Assembly: GCF_000407185.1 (NCBI RefSeq)
Contig: NZ_KE136481.1
Location: 845,636-909,635 of the forward strand
DNA from: Enterococcus malodoratus ATCC 43197
GTDB lineage: Bacteria; Bacillota; Bacilli; Lactobacillales; Enterococcaceae
DNA length: 64,000 nucleotides
Direction of reading: 5' to 3'
Part shown: positions 56,599 to 64,000 of the stretch, one piece after another
How the letters are laid out: the number at the start of each line of letters is the position of its first letter
Numbering within the stretch: the first letter of the stretch is position 1
Translations under genes and position numbers: made by a program
The notes under the pieces: model-generated
The model's database searches: none
Seen by the model: the letters and a program-made list of their open reading frames with translations, nothing else
What the model was told of the DNA's origin: nothing

Positions 56599-57606
56599 TT
56601 AGGCGGATGAAACTTTAGCCTTTCTTTGACAAAAAATTGCTTCAAGATACAGCCGCTCCAATATTTCACGCTGATCAATACGATAAAAGGACCATTCCTT
56701 TTGATTTTCCTCGCGGTACTTTAGGAATTTTTGAAAAATCTGCGAAGCATTTTTTGCTTCCTTTTGAAATAGATAGCGAAACACTAAAAGATCTTCCTGA
56801 TAAAAGAAGAAATAGCGGCTTGGAAAATACATCCAATTCGGCAAATACAGCAGATGCCTCCGCTCTAGATAAAAATACTGCTGCAACGCGCGAATCTTAG
56901 GATTACTTTGAACCAATTTTAGACTCAAAGTCTCCTTACATTTAATCACACCTTCTATAGTAGGAAAAAGGTGCGGCGGATGCTTAGAAACCGGCGAATG
57001 AAAAATCTCTCTTAGTGGTTGCGAGAAGCTGGGCCAGCATTCCTCACAATAAATTAGTTGATCTACTTCGTGGATATGGTACAGCAGGCGAATTTGATTT
57101 TTTTCCAGCAACCATAGATGTACCCCTCGATCCTTATCGAATGAACAAAATTGTCTTTGCAGTTGAGTGAATTTCCCATTGGGCCACAGCATTTTTCCCA
57201 GCAGCCACCAGTCTTGATATTCTTTTTGCTGATAACCAGTGATTCGCTCTTCTAAGCGGATACTTTTCAATGGTGAACACTGAATTTCTACTGCTAACCG
57301 TTCATGTAGTAAATCGGGTCGCTGCGATAAATCCATTAACGGTTCTTCCATCCGCCACCCTTCTTCAAAACGATTTCCCCAAGTATAAAAAAGTTGCTTC
57401 AACCGCAAATGCTCCGGTGTTTCACCCTCACTAAGCCCATGACACTCTGCATTCTGATTATGAGCAAAGTGGGGAATCTTTACTTTTCCAGCTTTTCGAA
57501 TCAAACGCTCTCCACAATCCGGACAATAACAAGTCCGTTTATCATTAATTTCTGAAGCCCCAATCATTTCTTTTTCCTCTGTGTAAGCAAACAACATTTT
57601 CCTCAC
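56599..57606 (-). CDS. coiA: Competence protein CoiA-like
   Basis: 335 aa. An N-terminal zinc-ribbon-like part (CPDCGERLIRKAG, HFAHN) precedes a nuclease-like domain (PEHLRLKQLFYTWG, RPDLLHERLAVEIQCSPL carrying the D-ExQ motif). In transformable Gram-positives CoiA is induced with competence and aids recombination of incoming DNA. No other com gene occurs in the window. Start ATG 57606 with GAGGTGAGG upstream. Confidence 0.85.
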   Translation of the reverse strand: MRKMLFAYTEEKEMIGASEINDKRTCYCPDCGERLIRKAGKVKIPHFAHNQNAECHGLSEGETPEHLRLKQLFYTWGNRFEEGWRMEEPLMDLSQRPDLLHERLAVEIQCSPLKSIRLEERITGYQQKEYQDWWLLGKMLWPNGKFTQLQRQFCSFDKDRGVHLWLLEKNQIRLLYHIHEVDQLIYCEECWPSFSQPLREIFHSPVSKHPPHLFPTIEGVIKCKETLSLKLVQSNPKIRALQQYFYLERRHLLYLPNWMYFPSRYFFFYQEDLLVFRYLFQKEAKNASQIFQKFLKYREENQKEWSFYRIDQREILERLYLEAIFCQRKAKVSSA

Positions 57607-57652
57607 CTCAAAAGAAAGATACGCAGGCGCTTCAATTTTTATGTAAGAATGA

Positions 57653-57692
57653 CAAAAAAGACCATCGTTCGATCGAACGATGGTCTTTGAAC
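57653..57692 (-). terminator. terminator of mecA
   Basis: A near-perfect palindrome (aaagaccatcgttcg to cgaacgatggtcttt, 57658-57688) directly follows mecA, with T's on the minus strand. Confidence 0.9.
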
Positions 57693-57695
57693 TAC

Positions 57696-58340
57696 TTAAT
57701 TAAAATGAGCACGCGTAATTTCGATTGCATCACGATGCATCAGTAATTTCCCATACTCTTCCAACATTTCTGTAGAGACAGCAGAATTTTGAACATACTC
57801 CAATATTTCAGCAATAACATCAGTTAACCCGAACTCACCGAAAATATTAGGATCAAAATAGACCTGTAAATAATACGTCTCATCCAATAGATATAAATCA
57901 CACCAAGCTTCATCTAAAAAGTGATAGCTTGCTAATTCAATCATGTCCTCAAAGCTATTCAATTGAAAAACTCGTAAACGACTAGTTTTTTCATCTTCTT
58001 CAAGGCCTTCAGAATTAGCTAGAATTTGTTGACGAATCAATTGATCAAAATCATTTGATTCAAACTCTGTTGAATTATTCATTTTGTTGATATCTTCAGG
58101 TGTCAGATTTTTACTAATAAATAGTTCCAATCCGTCATTTTTCGGAAGAACTTGGAAAGTAACCGCCTCACTGCTCTTGAATTCATCTTCAATGTCGACT
58201 TCCTCTAAAATACTATAGAAGAAAGATTCGATTTCGCGATGATTTCCCAGCAGATCCAAAAAGGTAATCCCTCGTTCGGCTAAATCTTCATTCTCGATAA
58301 TCACTCGGATCGTATTCTCATTGATGTGTTCCATCTCCAT
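57696..58340 (-). CDS. mecA: Adaptor protein MecA
   Basis: An adaptor for ClpC-dependent proteolysis (ComK/ComX-type and other targets). 214 aa from ATG 58340 with GTGAGGTG upstream; an in-frame start five codons earlier is less well placed. The N-terminal substrate domain reads MEMEHINENTIRVIIENEDL; the C-terminal ClpC-binding domain covers about 120-214. An acidic linker (EGLEEDEKT) joins them. Confidence 0.93.
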   Translation of the reverse strand: MEMEHINENTIRVIIENEDLAERGITFLDLLGNHREIESFFYSILEEVDIEDEFKSSEAVTFQVLPKNDGLELFISKNLTPEDINKMNNSTEFESNDFDQLIRQQILANSEGLEEDEKTSRLRVFQLNSFEDMIELASYHFLDEAWCDLYLLDETYYLQVYFDPNIFGEFGLTDVIAEILEYVQNSAVSTEMLEEYGKLLMHRDAIEITRAHFN

Positions 58341-58377
58341 CTTGGCACACCTCACTTTAAAGATAGATTATATGTTC

Positions 58378-58405
58378 ATTGTAACTGATTCCGGTTAAAA
58401 GTAAA
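58378..58405 (-). promoter_or_regulatory. mecA promoter
   Basis: On the minus strand TTTACT (58400-58405), a 16-nt spacer and TACAAT (58378-58383) lie 38 nt before the mecA start. The 353-bp gap to the HAD gene holds no ORF. Confidence 0.65.
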
Positions 58406-58645
58406 GAAAGCCGGCGAATTTTATTAAATTCCTATAAACAAAAGAAAAAGCCTGCTCTTCTATCCTAGAAACTAGACTGCACACACTCCGTCAGAATATC
58501 TTTAACTTCAAATTTCTATGATCTATTTTGAAATATCTAAACCACCGATTCCCAAAGTAATTCTTCTGCCTATAAGTTACCCTATCTGTGTACAGATTAC
58601 TGCTCTCTGTAATTGAATAAATAAAAAATTAAACACTTATCCCTT

Positions 58646-58673
58646 TTGTTTAATCAACAGGCTGGCGTATACT
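58646..58673 (+). promoter_or_regulatory. promoter of the HAD hydrolase gene
   Basis: TTGTTT (58646-58651), a 16-nt spacer and TATACT (58668-58673). Confidence 0.6.
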
Positions 58674-58693
58674 TTCCCTAAGGAGGTTTTTAG

Positions 58694-59296
58694 ATGATCA
58701 AAAATATTGTGTTTGATTTAGGAAACGTTTTAGTCGATTTTGATCCCTTGCGCTTTGTTCGTGAAAAAACCGCAGATGAAAAACAGCAAAAGCTGCTGAT
58801 GTCAGAAATTTTTGGTTCGGTGGACTGGCTGCGTTTTGATAAGGGAACGATGACAAAGCAGGAGCTATTGTCATCAGTAAAAACACGATTGCCGGAAGAA
58901 TTGCATGCAATCGCTGAAGAGCTGTTAGCTACTTGGTATAACGGCCTGCACCCGTTGCCGCAGATGAAGGATCTTCCGTTGCAGTTGAAAGAAAAGGGCT
59001 TTGGTGTTTATCTGCTTTCCAATGCGCCGCAGGATTACTATCTTTATGAAGAAAAGGTCCCTAATCACAATTCTTTTGACGGTATCTTTATTTCTTCGGA
59101 TTGGAAATTATCTAAGCCAGAACACGAGATTTTTCAAACTTTCTACAGCCATTTTCGCTTGAATCCCGCTGAATGCTACTTTATTGATGATATGGCCGCT
59201 AATATCTTAGCAGCAGAAGAAACCGGCATGAATGGCTTTCATTTCAAAAAGAACTTTTCGTCCTTAAAAGAAGAGCTGACTCGATTTGGCTTGTAA
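58694..59296 (+). CDS. HAD superfamily hydrolase (YihX-like)
   Basis: 200 aa. Nucleophile motif FDLGNVLVDFD (D8; the usual second Asp is replaced by Asn, as in the YihX/epoxide-hydrolase-N group), LLSNAPQD (motif II), lysine in LSKPEHEIF and IDDMAAN (motif IV). AAGGAGG precedes the ATG. Substrate unknown; members dephosphorylate sugar phosphates. Monocistronic. Confidence 0.87.
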   Translation: MIKNIVFDLGNVLVDFDPLRFVREKTADEKQQKLLMSEIFGSVDWLRFDKGTMTKQELLSSVKTRLPEELHAIAEELLATWYNGLHPLPQMKDLPLQLKEKGFGVYLLSNAPQDYYLYEEKVPNHNSFDGIFISSDWKLSKPEHEIFQTFYSHFRLNPAECYFIDDMAANILAAEETGMNGFHFKKNFSSLKEELTRFGL

Positions 59297-59315
59297 CAAG
59301 CTAAATTCATTTCTA

Positions 59316-59346
59316 TACAAAAAATGCCTCGCATCCGCGAGGCACT
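59316..59346. terminator. bidirectional terminator
   Basis: The stem tgcctcgc...gcgaggca (59325-59344) lies between the HAD gene and convergent spx. Confidence 0.88.
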
Positions 59347-59350
59347 TATT

Positions 59351-59749
59351 CTATAATCCAGCCATTAATTGGGCTTGACGTAATTCGTATTGGCGAACGT
59401 CACGAGGTAAGAAACGGCGAATTTCATCTTCGTTAAATCCAACTTGTAAACGTTTCTCGTCGATCATAATCGGACGACGCAACAATCCAGGATTTTCCTT
59501 GACCAAATCTAGCAATTCTTTCAATGACAATTCATCTAAATCCATGTTCAACTTTTGGAAAACTTTTGAACGAGTCGAAATAATTTCTTCGGTCCCATCC
59601 TCAGTCATTTGTAAAATGGCCTTCAACTCATCGATGTTCAATGGCTCAGAAAAGATATTTCGTTCAACATAAGGAATCTCATGTTCCTGTAGCCAAGCAC
59701 GTGCTTTCCGACATGATGTACAACTAGGGGAAGTATATAGCGTTAACAT
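59351..59749 (-). CDS. spx: Transcriptional regulator Spx
   Basis: It binds the RNA polymerase alpha subunit and controls the disulfide/oxidative stress response. 132 aa from ATG 59749 with GGAG 8 nt upstream. The redox switch CxxC is at C10-C13 ([10 protein letters not shown]), and the C-terminal [16 protein letters not shown] is the ArsC-family signature. Its proteolysis adaptor SpxH is encoded at 49575. Confidence 0.95.
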   Translation of the reverse strand: MLTLYTSPSCTSCRKARAWLQEHEIPYVERNIFSEPLNIDELKAILQMTEDGTEEIISTRSKVFQKLNMDLDELSLKELLDLVKENPGLLRRPIMIDEKRLQVGFNEDEIRRFLPRDVRQYELRQAQLMAGL

Positions 59750-60529
59750 ACATATCACTCCTTTTCTTGACTCTCAAATTTTGTAACAGGTAAAACTCAC
59801 TTCCTGCTATCTGTTTCTATTATACAAAAAAAAGGTAACAAAAAAAAGAGGTGGATCGCTTTTTTTTTACAAATATTAGCGTTATTTAATCTAAACCGAC
59901 GCGATAGAAGCAGTCACGGCACTTTCAATTTGTCAAGATGAGAAAATAGTGGCGTACCTCTCATTTGCAACAGTAGTATAACAGGTTCGAAAACTGTATT
60001 AAAACAAATGAATTTTTTTATAAATCGTTCGATTAATTTCAAAAAAAATATTTTTTTATCTTACAAAAAACTTGAAACCAAGTTTTACAAACCCACAAAA
60101 AAATTTATAATACTGTATATTACAAGTCTTTTTTAGAATTATTTTAAAATAGTTTATTCTTTAAAATACAGCGGTTATTATTTTATAGTTATTTTATGCT
60201 ACGCTCTTAACCTTTTCTCTGTATCAAATTTTTCCTAACAAAAACTCTGTTAGAATAGATACAGCTTTCAAAAATTCAAAAAATATCAAAATTTTTATAG
60301 ACTTTTCAAAAAAAGGTGAAGCCTAAATTTCCGCGCTCATTCATCGTTCCAATCATTATTTTTTTCTTCGAGAATATTTTTGATTGATTGCGATCAATGT
60401 TTTTTTCAATATTTTACCGCAGTGATAACATAACAAGAATTATCTGAAATATCTATTTTTTTGCTTAGGATAAATAAAAACAACTGTTTTTTGATATAAT
60501 GAGATCATTCAAAACTAAGGAGTGATCCA
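59750..60529. other. AT-rich gene-free region
   Basis: About 780 bp with no credible ORF. A minus-strand TATAAT at 59819-59824 may serve spx, though the -35 is poor. There are hairpins: aaaacttg/caagtttt near 60067, and a nested pair near 60221-60264 (ctgtatc...gatacag around ctaaca...tgttag). The extended -10 TGATATAAT (60492-60500) is 30 nt before the next gene. The rest is long A and T runs. Confidence 0.7.
60492..60500 (+). promoter_or_regulatory. extended -10 promoter of the second HAD gene
   Basis: TGATATAAT (60492-60500) has the TGn extension and needs little -35; none good is seen. The ATG follows 30 nt later. Confidence 0.55.
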
Positions 60530-61249
60530 ATGATCCAAGGAATAGTATTTGATCTCGACGATACCTTATACGAGCAGCAAGCTCCCTTTGCAGAGGCCGT
60601 GCATACCATTTTTCCAGCTTTTCCAACAGAAAAGATGAATGCTTTATTTATTCGTTTTCGTCATTATAGTGATTTACATTATATGAAATCGATCACTGGG
60701 GAGTGGTCGTTAGAAAAGATGCGTTACGAACGAATTCGACTTGCGTTGGCGGATTTTGATTTCGTTTCGGCAGATTCTAATTTAGAAAAATTTCAAGCTG
60801 CCTACGATCAGGCATTACAGTTAATCTCTCTGCCTTCAGAAATAGTCGCTTCGCTGGACTTCTTGACACAACAGAAAACTCCACTTGGAATTATCACTAA
60901 TGGACCAGTGGATCGTCAAAATGACAAGCTTAACGCCTTGCAGCTGACGCGCTGGATTGATTCAGAAAATACCTTGATCTCTGATGGTGTTCAAATTCAA
61001 AAGCCCGATCCGGAAATTTTTCATCTGATGGAAAAGCAATTAAACTTGTCTGCGGAGTCGCTTTTATATATCGGAGACAGCTTTGATAATGATGTCATTG
61101 GTGCGAAAGCGGCCGGTTGGTCCGTCTGGTGGTTCAATCACCAAGGTCGAAAAATCCCAAAGGGCCAACAAGCAATTTTCGAAAAAGAATGTACGAGTTT
61201 TAAAGATCTGAATAACGCTCTGATGAACAAAAAAAGTTTGCAACGCTAA
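60530..61249 (+). CDS. HAD superfamily hydrolase (YjjG-like)
   Basis: 239 aa, HAD-IA. Nucleophile motif FDLDDTLYEQ (D8 and D10), motif II IITNGPVDRQNDK, lysine in IQKPDPEIF and IGDSFDNDVIGAKAAGW (motif IV). This fits nucleotide or phosphoglycolate-type phosphatases of the YjjG/YfnB kind. AAGGAGTG precedes the ATG. Confidence 0.87.
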   Translation: MIQGIVFDLDDTLYEQQAPFAEAVHTIFPAFPTEKMNALFIRFRHYSDLHYMKSITGEWSLEKMRYERIRLALADFDFVSADSNLEKFQAAYDQALQLISLPSEIVASLDFLTQQKTPLGIITNGPVDRQNDKLNALQLTRWIDSENTLISDGVQIQKPDPEIFHLMEKQLNLSAESLLYIGDSFDNDVIGAKAAGWSVWWFNHQGRKIPKGQQAIFEKECTSFKDLNNALMNKKSLQR

Positions 61250-61267
61250 GCGCTGCAAACTTTTTTA
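61230..61267. terminator. bidirectional terminator
   Basis: The stem aaagtttgca...tgcaaacttt spans the end of the HAD gene and the convergent helicase stop. Confidence 0.85.
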
Positions 61268-64000
61268 TTCGCCCAAACTTAGGATCAAGCGAATATCTTC
61301 TTCAGTAAGCTTGTTGGTTTGTTCTTCATTGCCTTGGATAACCTTTTGGAACAATTCCCGTTTTTCTTGCTGCAATAGGTTCATTCGTTCCTCAATTGTT
61401 CCTTCTGCAATCATGCGCCAAACTTCGACGACTTTCTTTTGTCCGATTCGATGTGCGCGTCCAGCAGCCTGTTCTTCTACTGCCGGATTCCACCATAGGT
61501 CATATAAAATGACTGTGTCAGCACCGGTTAAGTTCAATCCGGTTCCCCCGGCCTTTAAAGAAATCAAGAAGACATCTTTTTCACCGCCGTTGAAATCATC
61601 TACCATCTTCAACCGATCCGCGACTTTGGTACTTCCACGTAAATAGAAGCTTGAAATGCCTTCATCCGCGAATTCTTTCTCTATAATTGAAAGCATACTA
61701 GTGAATTGTGAGAATAATAAGACACGTCGGCCATTTTCCTTCGCTGCATGAATCAAGTCTTTGACCTGATCCAGCTTCCCTGACCCGCCTTCGTAGCCTT
61801 CCATAAATAGACGCGGATCATCGCAGATTTGGCGTAAACGGGTCAGACCTGCCAGAATGCTTACACGCTGCTTACGGAACGTTGCAGAGTCCATTTGATC
61901 GACTTCTTGACGCATGCGTTTTAGATACGCCAGATAAACGGTCTTCTGTTCTTCCGTTAAGCTGCTTAAAACGTTGGATTCGATTCTTTCTGGCAGCTCT
62001 TGCAAGACGGTATCCTTATCACGTCGTAAAACAAATGGCTGGATCATCTTGGCAATCTCTGAGACGGCCATTTGACGGAAACGACCGATCGTCGGGAAGA
62101 ATCCCGGCATAACGGTTTGGAACAACGACCATAGCTCTTCCAGATTATTCTCAATCGGCGTACCGCTTAACGCGAAGCGATGCGGAATCGATAAATTACG
62201 CAGAGCACTAGACGTTTTCGTTGAGGCATTTTTCACCATCTGCGCTTCATCAAGGATCATATACTGATAACCTTGCTTTTCATGCAGGTCTATATCTTGC
62301 CGCAAACTTGCATACGAAGTAATAACGATTTCGTCAGCGTTCTCAAGTAACTGTTCCCGCTCTCCGCGATTTCCCGAGATAACCATTGATTCTAGACTAG
62401 GCGCGAATTTCTTGATTTCTGCCTGCCAGTTATAAACTAAACTTGCTGGCGTTACGATCAATGCTTTGATCGGCTGTTGTCTCTTCTCTGCTAACAAAAA
62501 GGTGATAACTTGGATTGTTTTACCTAGCCCCATTTCATCGGCCAGGATTCCCCCGAAACCATAGTCGCTCAGCATTTTCAGCCAGCGGAAGCCAGCTTCC
62601 TGATACGGCCGCAAAGTAGCCTGCAAATTGTCTGGCAGCTCCACCGGATAGTCTTCTGAATGAGTCAGATCCTGTACCATCGCAGTAAAGCTTTCACTAA
62701 ATTGCGCCTGCGGGTTATCCTTCAAACGCTGCTCCAACATGATTCCTTGACTCTTCGGTAAACGAATCAATCCGTCTTTGGCACTGATTTTTTCCCGTAA
62801 TTGACCGATCAGCTCGCTGGTTTGCTGGAAAGCCTCTGAATCAAAGGATAAGACTTCTCCATTATCCAATGTATAAAAGCGATCCTTCCGCAACAAACTA
62901 TTAAGTACATGATCAATCTCATTGTCATTAATGCCAGTAACATCAAATTTGATATCCAGCCAAGAACCCTCTTGTCCAACTTCAAGTGTTGGCTGGAATT
63001 CTTCACCGTCTAAAAATAGTTGACGCAATTTTTTACCCATACGCACTTCGGCGAAGCGGCGGAACTCCTCTACCTCGACTGTGAAGAAGTAATATAGATT
63101 ATCTTTGACCGGCAATTTCTTCTCAAAACCCGTATCGATTTTTTGGTAACGATACGTATCAAAGAGTGCTAAAATTTGTTTCTCTTTTTTTCGATCCCGT
63201 AAAATCTCCACGTTGTTCGGAAGTTTTGGCTGATGAGCCTCATTAGTAGAGAAGTAGGCGTTACCATAATGGAATTCGGCTTCTGCTTTGACCATCCCTT
63301 TGATCTTGCGGAAAATCACGACCGCCCGCAAAGGTTCTTCTTTCATGATCTCCGCGACATCATCGGTTACGATTACTCGCCCGATTTTTCGTAAGTAAGG
63401 AAAAACATCTGTGAACAATTGCGAAAGCTGGCGCTGCTCATAAGCAATAACCGGTTCTTTCAAACGTTTCATCAATTGCTTCATTGTAATATAGGTATCT
63501 TGCTGTTCGTGAGTCATCAAATAGTAAGAATTTTCAACAAAGCCTAGGAAATAGTTACTATAATAGTTCGTAAATCCATCCTCAATCGTTAAACCAAAAT
63601 CATCTTCACCACGTTTTTCCAAAGTGAAGGATAACGGTAATTCTTGTCCTTCGTGAACTTCAGAATACGTTTTTTCACCTAATTTGATACTTAAGTGGCC
63701 TGTTTTTTCCATCGCTCTCAATAATTCCTGCATCCGATGAACCGGCAGCAAGAGATAGCGCTTGTCTAATTTGCCTTTGACTTGCAGACCTGTTTTACCC
63801 AATAGCTGATACGTTTCGCTGATTCCAACTAAATCTTCAATCAAGTCTCGGCATTTAGGATCAAAGGCCCCGGCCTCAATCTGGAAGCGGTATTGTTTAT
63901 TGACCGTATAGGCTGAATCTGTTTGATACGCATGCAGGAAGTCATACAGGTTTTTTACGATATAACTCCGCTTGTTCAAATTACTGCCGATTCTTAATGA
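61265..64000 (-). CDS. SNF2 family DEAD/DEAH helicase (5' end outside the window)
   Basis: A Snf2/Rad54-type DNA translocase; at least 911 residues are present and the frame is open to the right edge (SLRIGSNLNKRSY before the TTG at 63979), so the true start lies beyond 64000. Bacterial homologues are about 1050 aa with an N-terminal SWIM finger. Motifs: Walker A ADEMGLGKTIQV, motif II LDEAQMVKN, motif III SGTPIENNLEELW, and C-terminal LKAGGTGLNLTGADTV and AAGRAHRIGQKKVVEV. Role in DNA repair or transcription not settled. Confidence 0.92.
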   Translation of the reverse strand, partial: SLRIGSNLNKRSYIVKNLYDFLHAYQTDSAYTVNKQYRFQIEAGAFDPKCRDLIEDLVGISETYQLLGKTGLQVKGKLDKRYLLLPVHRMQELLRAMEKTGHLSIKLGEKTYSEVHEGQELPLSFTLEKRGEDDFGLTIEDGFTNYYSNYFLGFVENSYYLMTHEQQDTYITMKQLMKRLKEPVIAYEQRQLSQLFTDVFPYLRKIGRVIVTDDVAEIMKEEPLRAVVIFRKIKGMVKAEAEFHYGNAYFSTNEAHQPKLPNNVEILRDRKKEKQILALFDTYRYQKIDTGFEKKLPVKDNLYYFFTVEVEEFRRFAEVRMGKKLRQLFLDGEEFQPTLEVGQEGSWLDIKFDVTGINDNEIDHVLNSLLRKDRFYTLDNGEVLSFDSEAFQQTSELIGQLREKISAKDGLIRLPKSQGIMLEQRLKDNPQAQFSESFTAMVQDLTHSEDYPVELPDNLQATLRPYQEAGFRWLKMLSDYGFGGILADEMGLGKTIQVITFLLAEKRQQPIKALIVTPASLVYNWQAEIKKFAPSLESMVISGNRGEREQLLENADEIVITSYASLRQDIDLHEKQGYQYMILDEAQMVKNASTKTSSALRNLSIPHRFALSGTPIENNLEELWSLFQTVMPGFFPTIGRFRQMAVSEIAKMIQPFVLRRDKDTVLQELPERIESNVLSSLTEEQKTVYLAYLKRMRQEVDQMDSATFRKQRVSILAGLTRLRQICDDPRLFMEGYEGGSGKLDQVKDLIHAAKENGRRVLLFSQFTSMLSIIEKEFADEGISSFYLRGSTKVADRLKMVDDFNGGEKDVFLISLKAGGTGLNLTGADTVILYDLWWNPAVEEQAAGRAHRIGQKKVVEVWRMIAEGTIEERMNLLQQEKRELFQKVIQGNEEQTNKLTEEDIRLILSLGE

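Overview
The window is chromosomal DNA of a low-GC Gram-positive coccus, most likely an Enterococcus. The rRNA sequence, the maltose genes malT/mapP/malP/pgmB/malR, an efaCBA-like manganese transporter, the Spx/MecA/SpxH proteolysis genes, RelQ and RecD2 all fit that genus. I cannot fix the species from sequence alone. Short Gram-positive ribosome binding sites, intrinsic terminators and TTGACA/TATAAT promoters are easy to read throughout.

Layout. 1-2.9 kb: the 5' end of a 23S rRNA, a tRNA-free spacer and a whole 16S rRNA on the minus strand, with three promoter-like sequences upstream. 2.9-10.3 kb: a maltose locus. MalT imports maltose as maltose 6'-phosphate, MapP dephosphorylates it, MalP phosphorolyses maltose, PgmB makes glucose 6-phosphate, and MalR binds palindromes between the divergent arms. 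10.4-19 kb: a phosphoesterase, a DedA protein and a MurNAc salvage set (murR, murP, murQ, mupG), then a ketopantoate-reductase-like gene and a GlsB-like protein. 19.4-24.8 kb: a permease, an XRE regulator whose membrane-protein partner is cut by an IS30-family element, an aquaporin-like channel, Ohr and a lipoprotein. 24.9-35.5 kb: ribosomal protein operons rplK-rplA and rplJ-rplL, serine dehydratase, an efaCBA-like ABC transporter, lactate oxidase, a surface hydrolase and rpmG-secE-nusG. 35.6-44.1 kb: a CBS protein, queT under a preQ1 riboswitch, a lipid kinase, recD2, a phosphatase, trmL, a candidate small RNA, rlmA and cutC. 44.1-50.2 kb: a Nudix-like protein, mgtE with a 157-bp tandem repeat in its leader, and the cluster rluD-like/nadK/relQ facing a CYTH protein and spxH. 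50.2-54.5 kb: two class-C-like sortases with unusual C-terminal extensions and an IS1380-family insertion. 54.6-64 kb: pepF, coiA, mecA, a HAD hydrolase, spx, an AT-rich gap, a second HAD hydrolase and a SNF2 helicase that runs off the right edge.

How the genes work together. The 48-60 kb stretch is the conserved stress/proteolysis neighbourhood known from Bacillus (spx, mecA, coiA, pepF, spxH, CYTH, relQ, nadK, rluD-like). Here the sortase pair and an IS interrupt it between pepF and spxH. Lactate oxidase (which makes H2O2), a Mn-type transporter, Ohr and Spx suggest a cell that handles peroxide stress. No CRISPR array, prophage, plasmid origin or tRNA gene was seen.

The least explained items are the sortase pair with Cna-B-like tails, the 157-bp repeat array before mgtE, the approx 115-nt structured RNA between rlmA and trmL, and the long structured malP leader.
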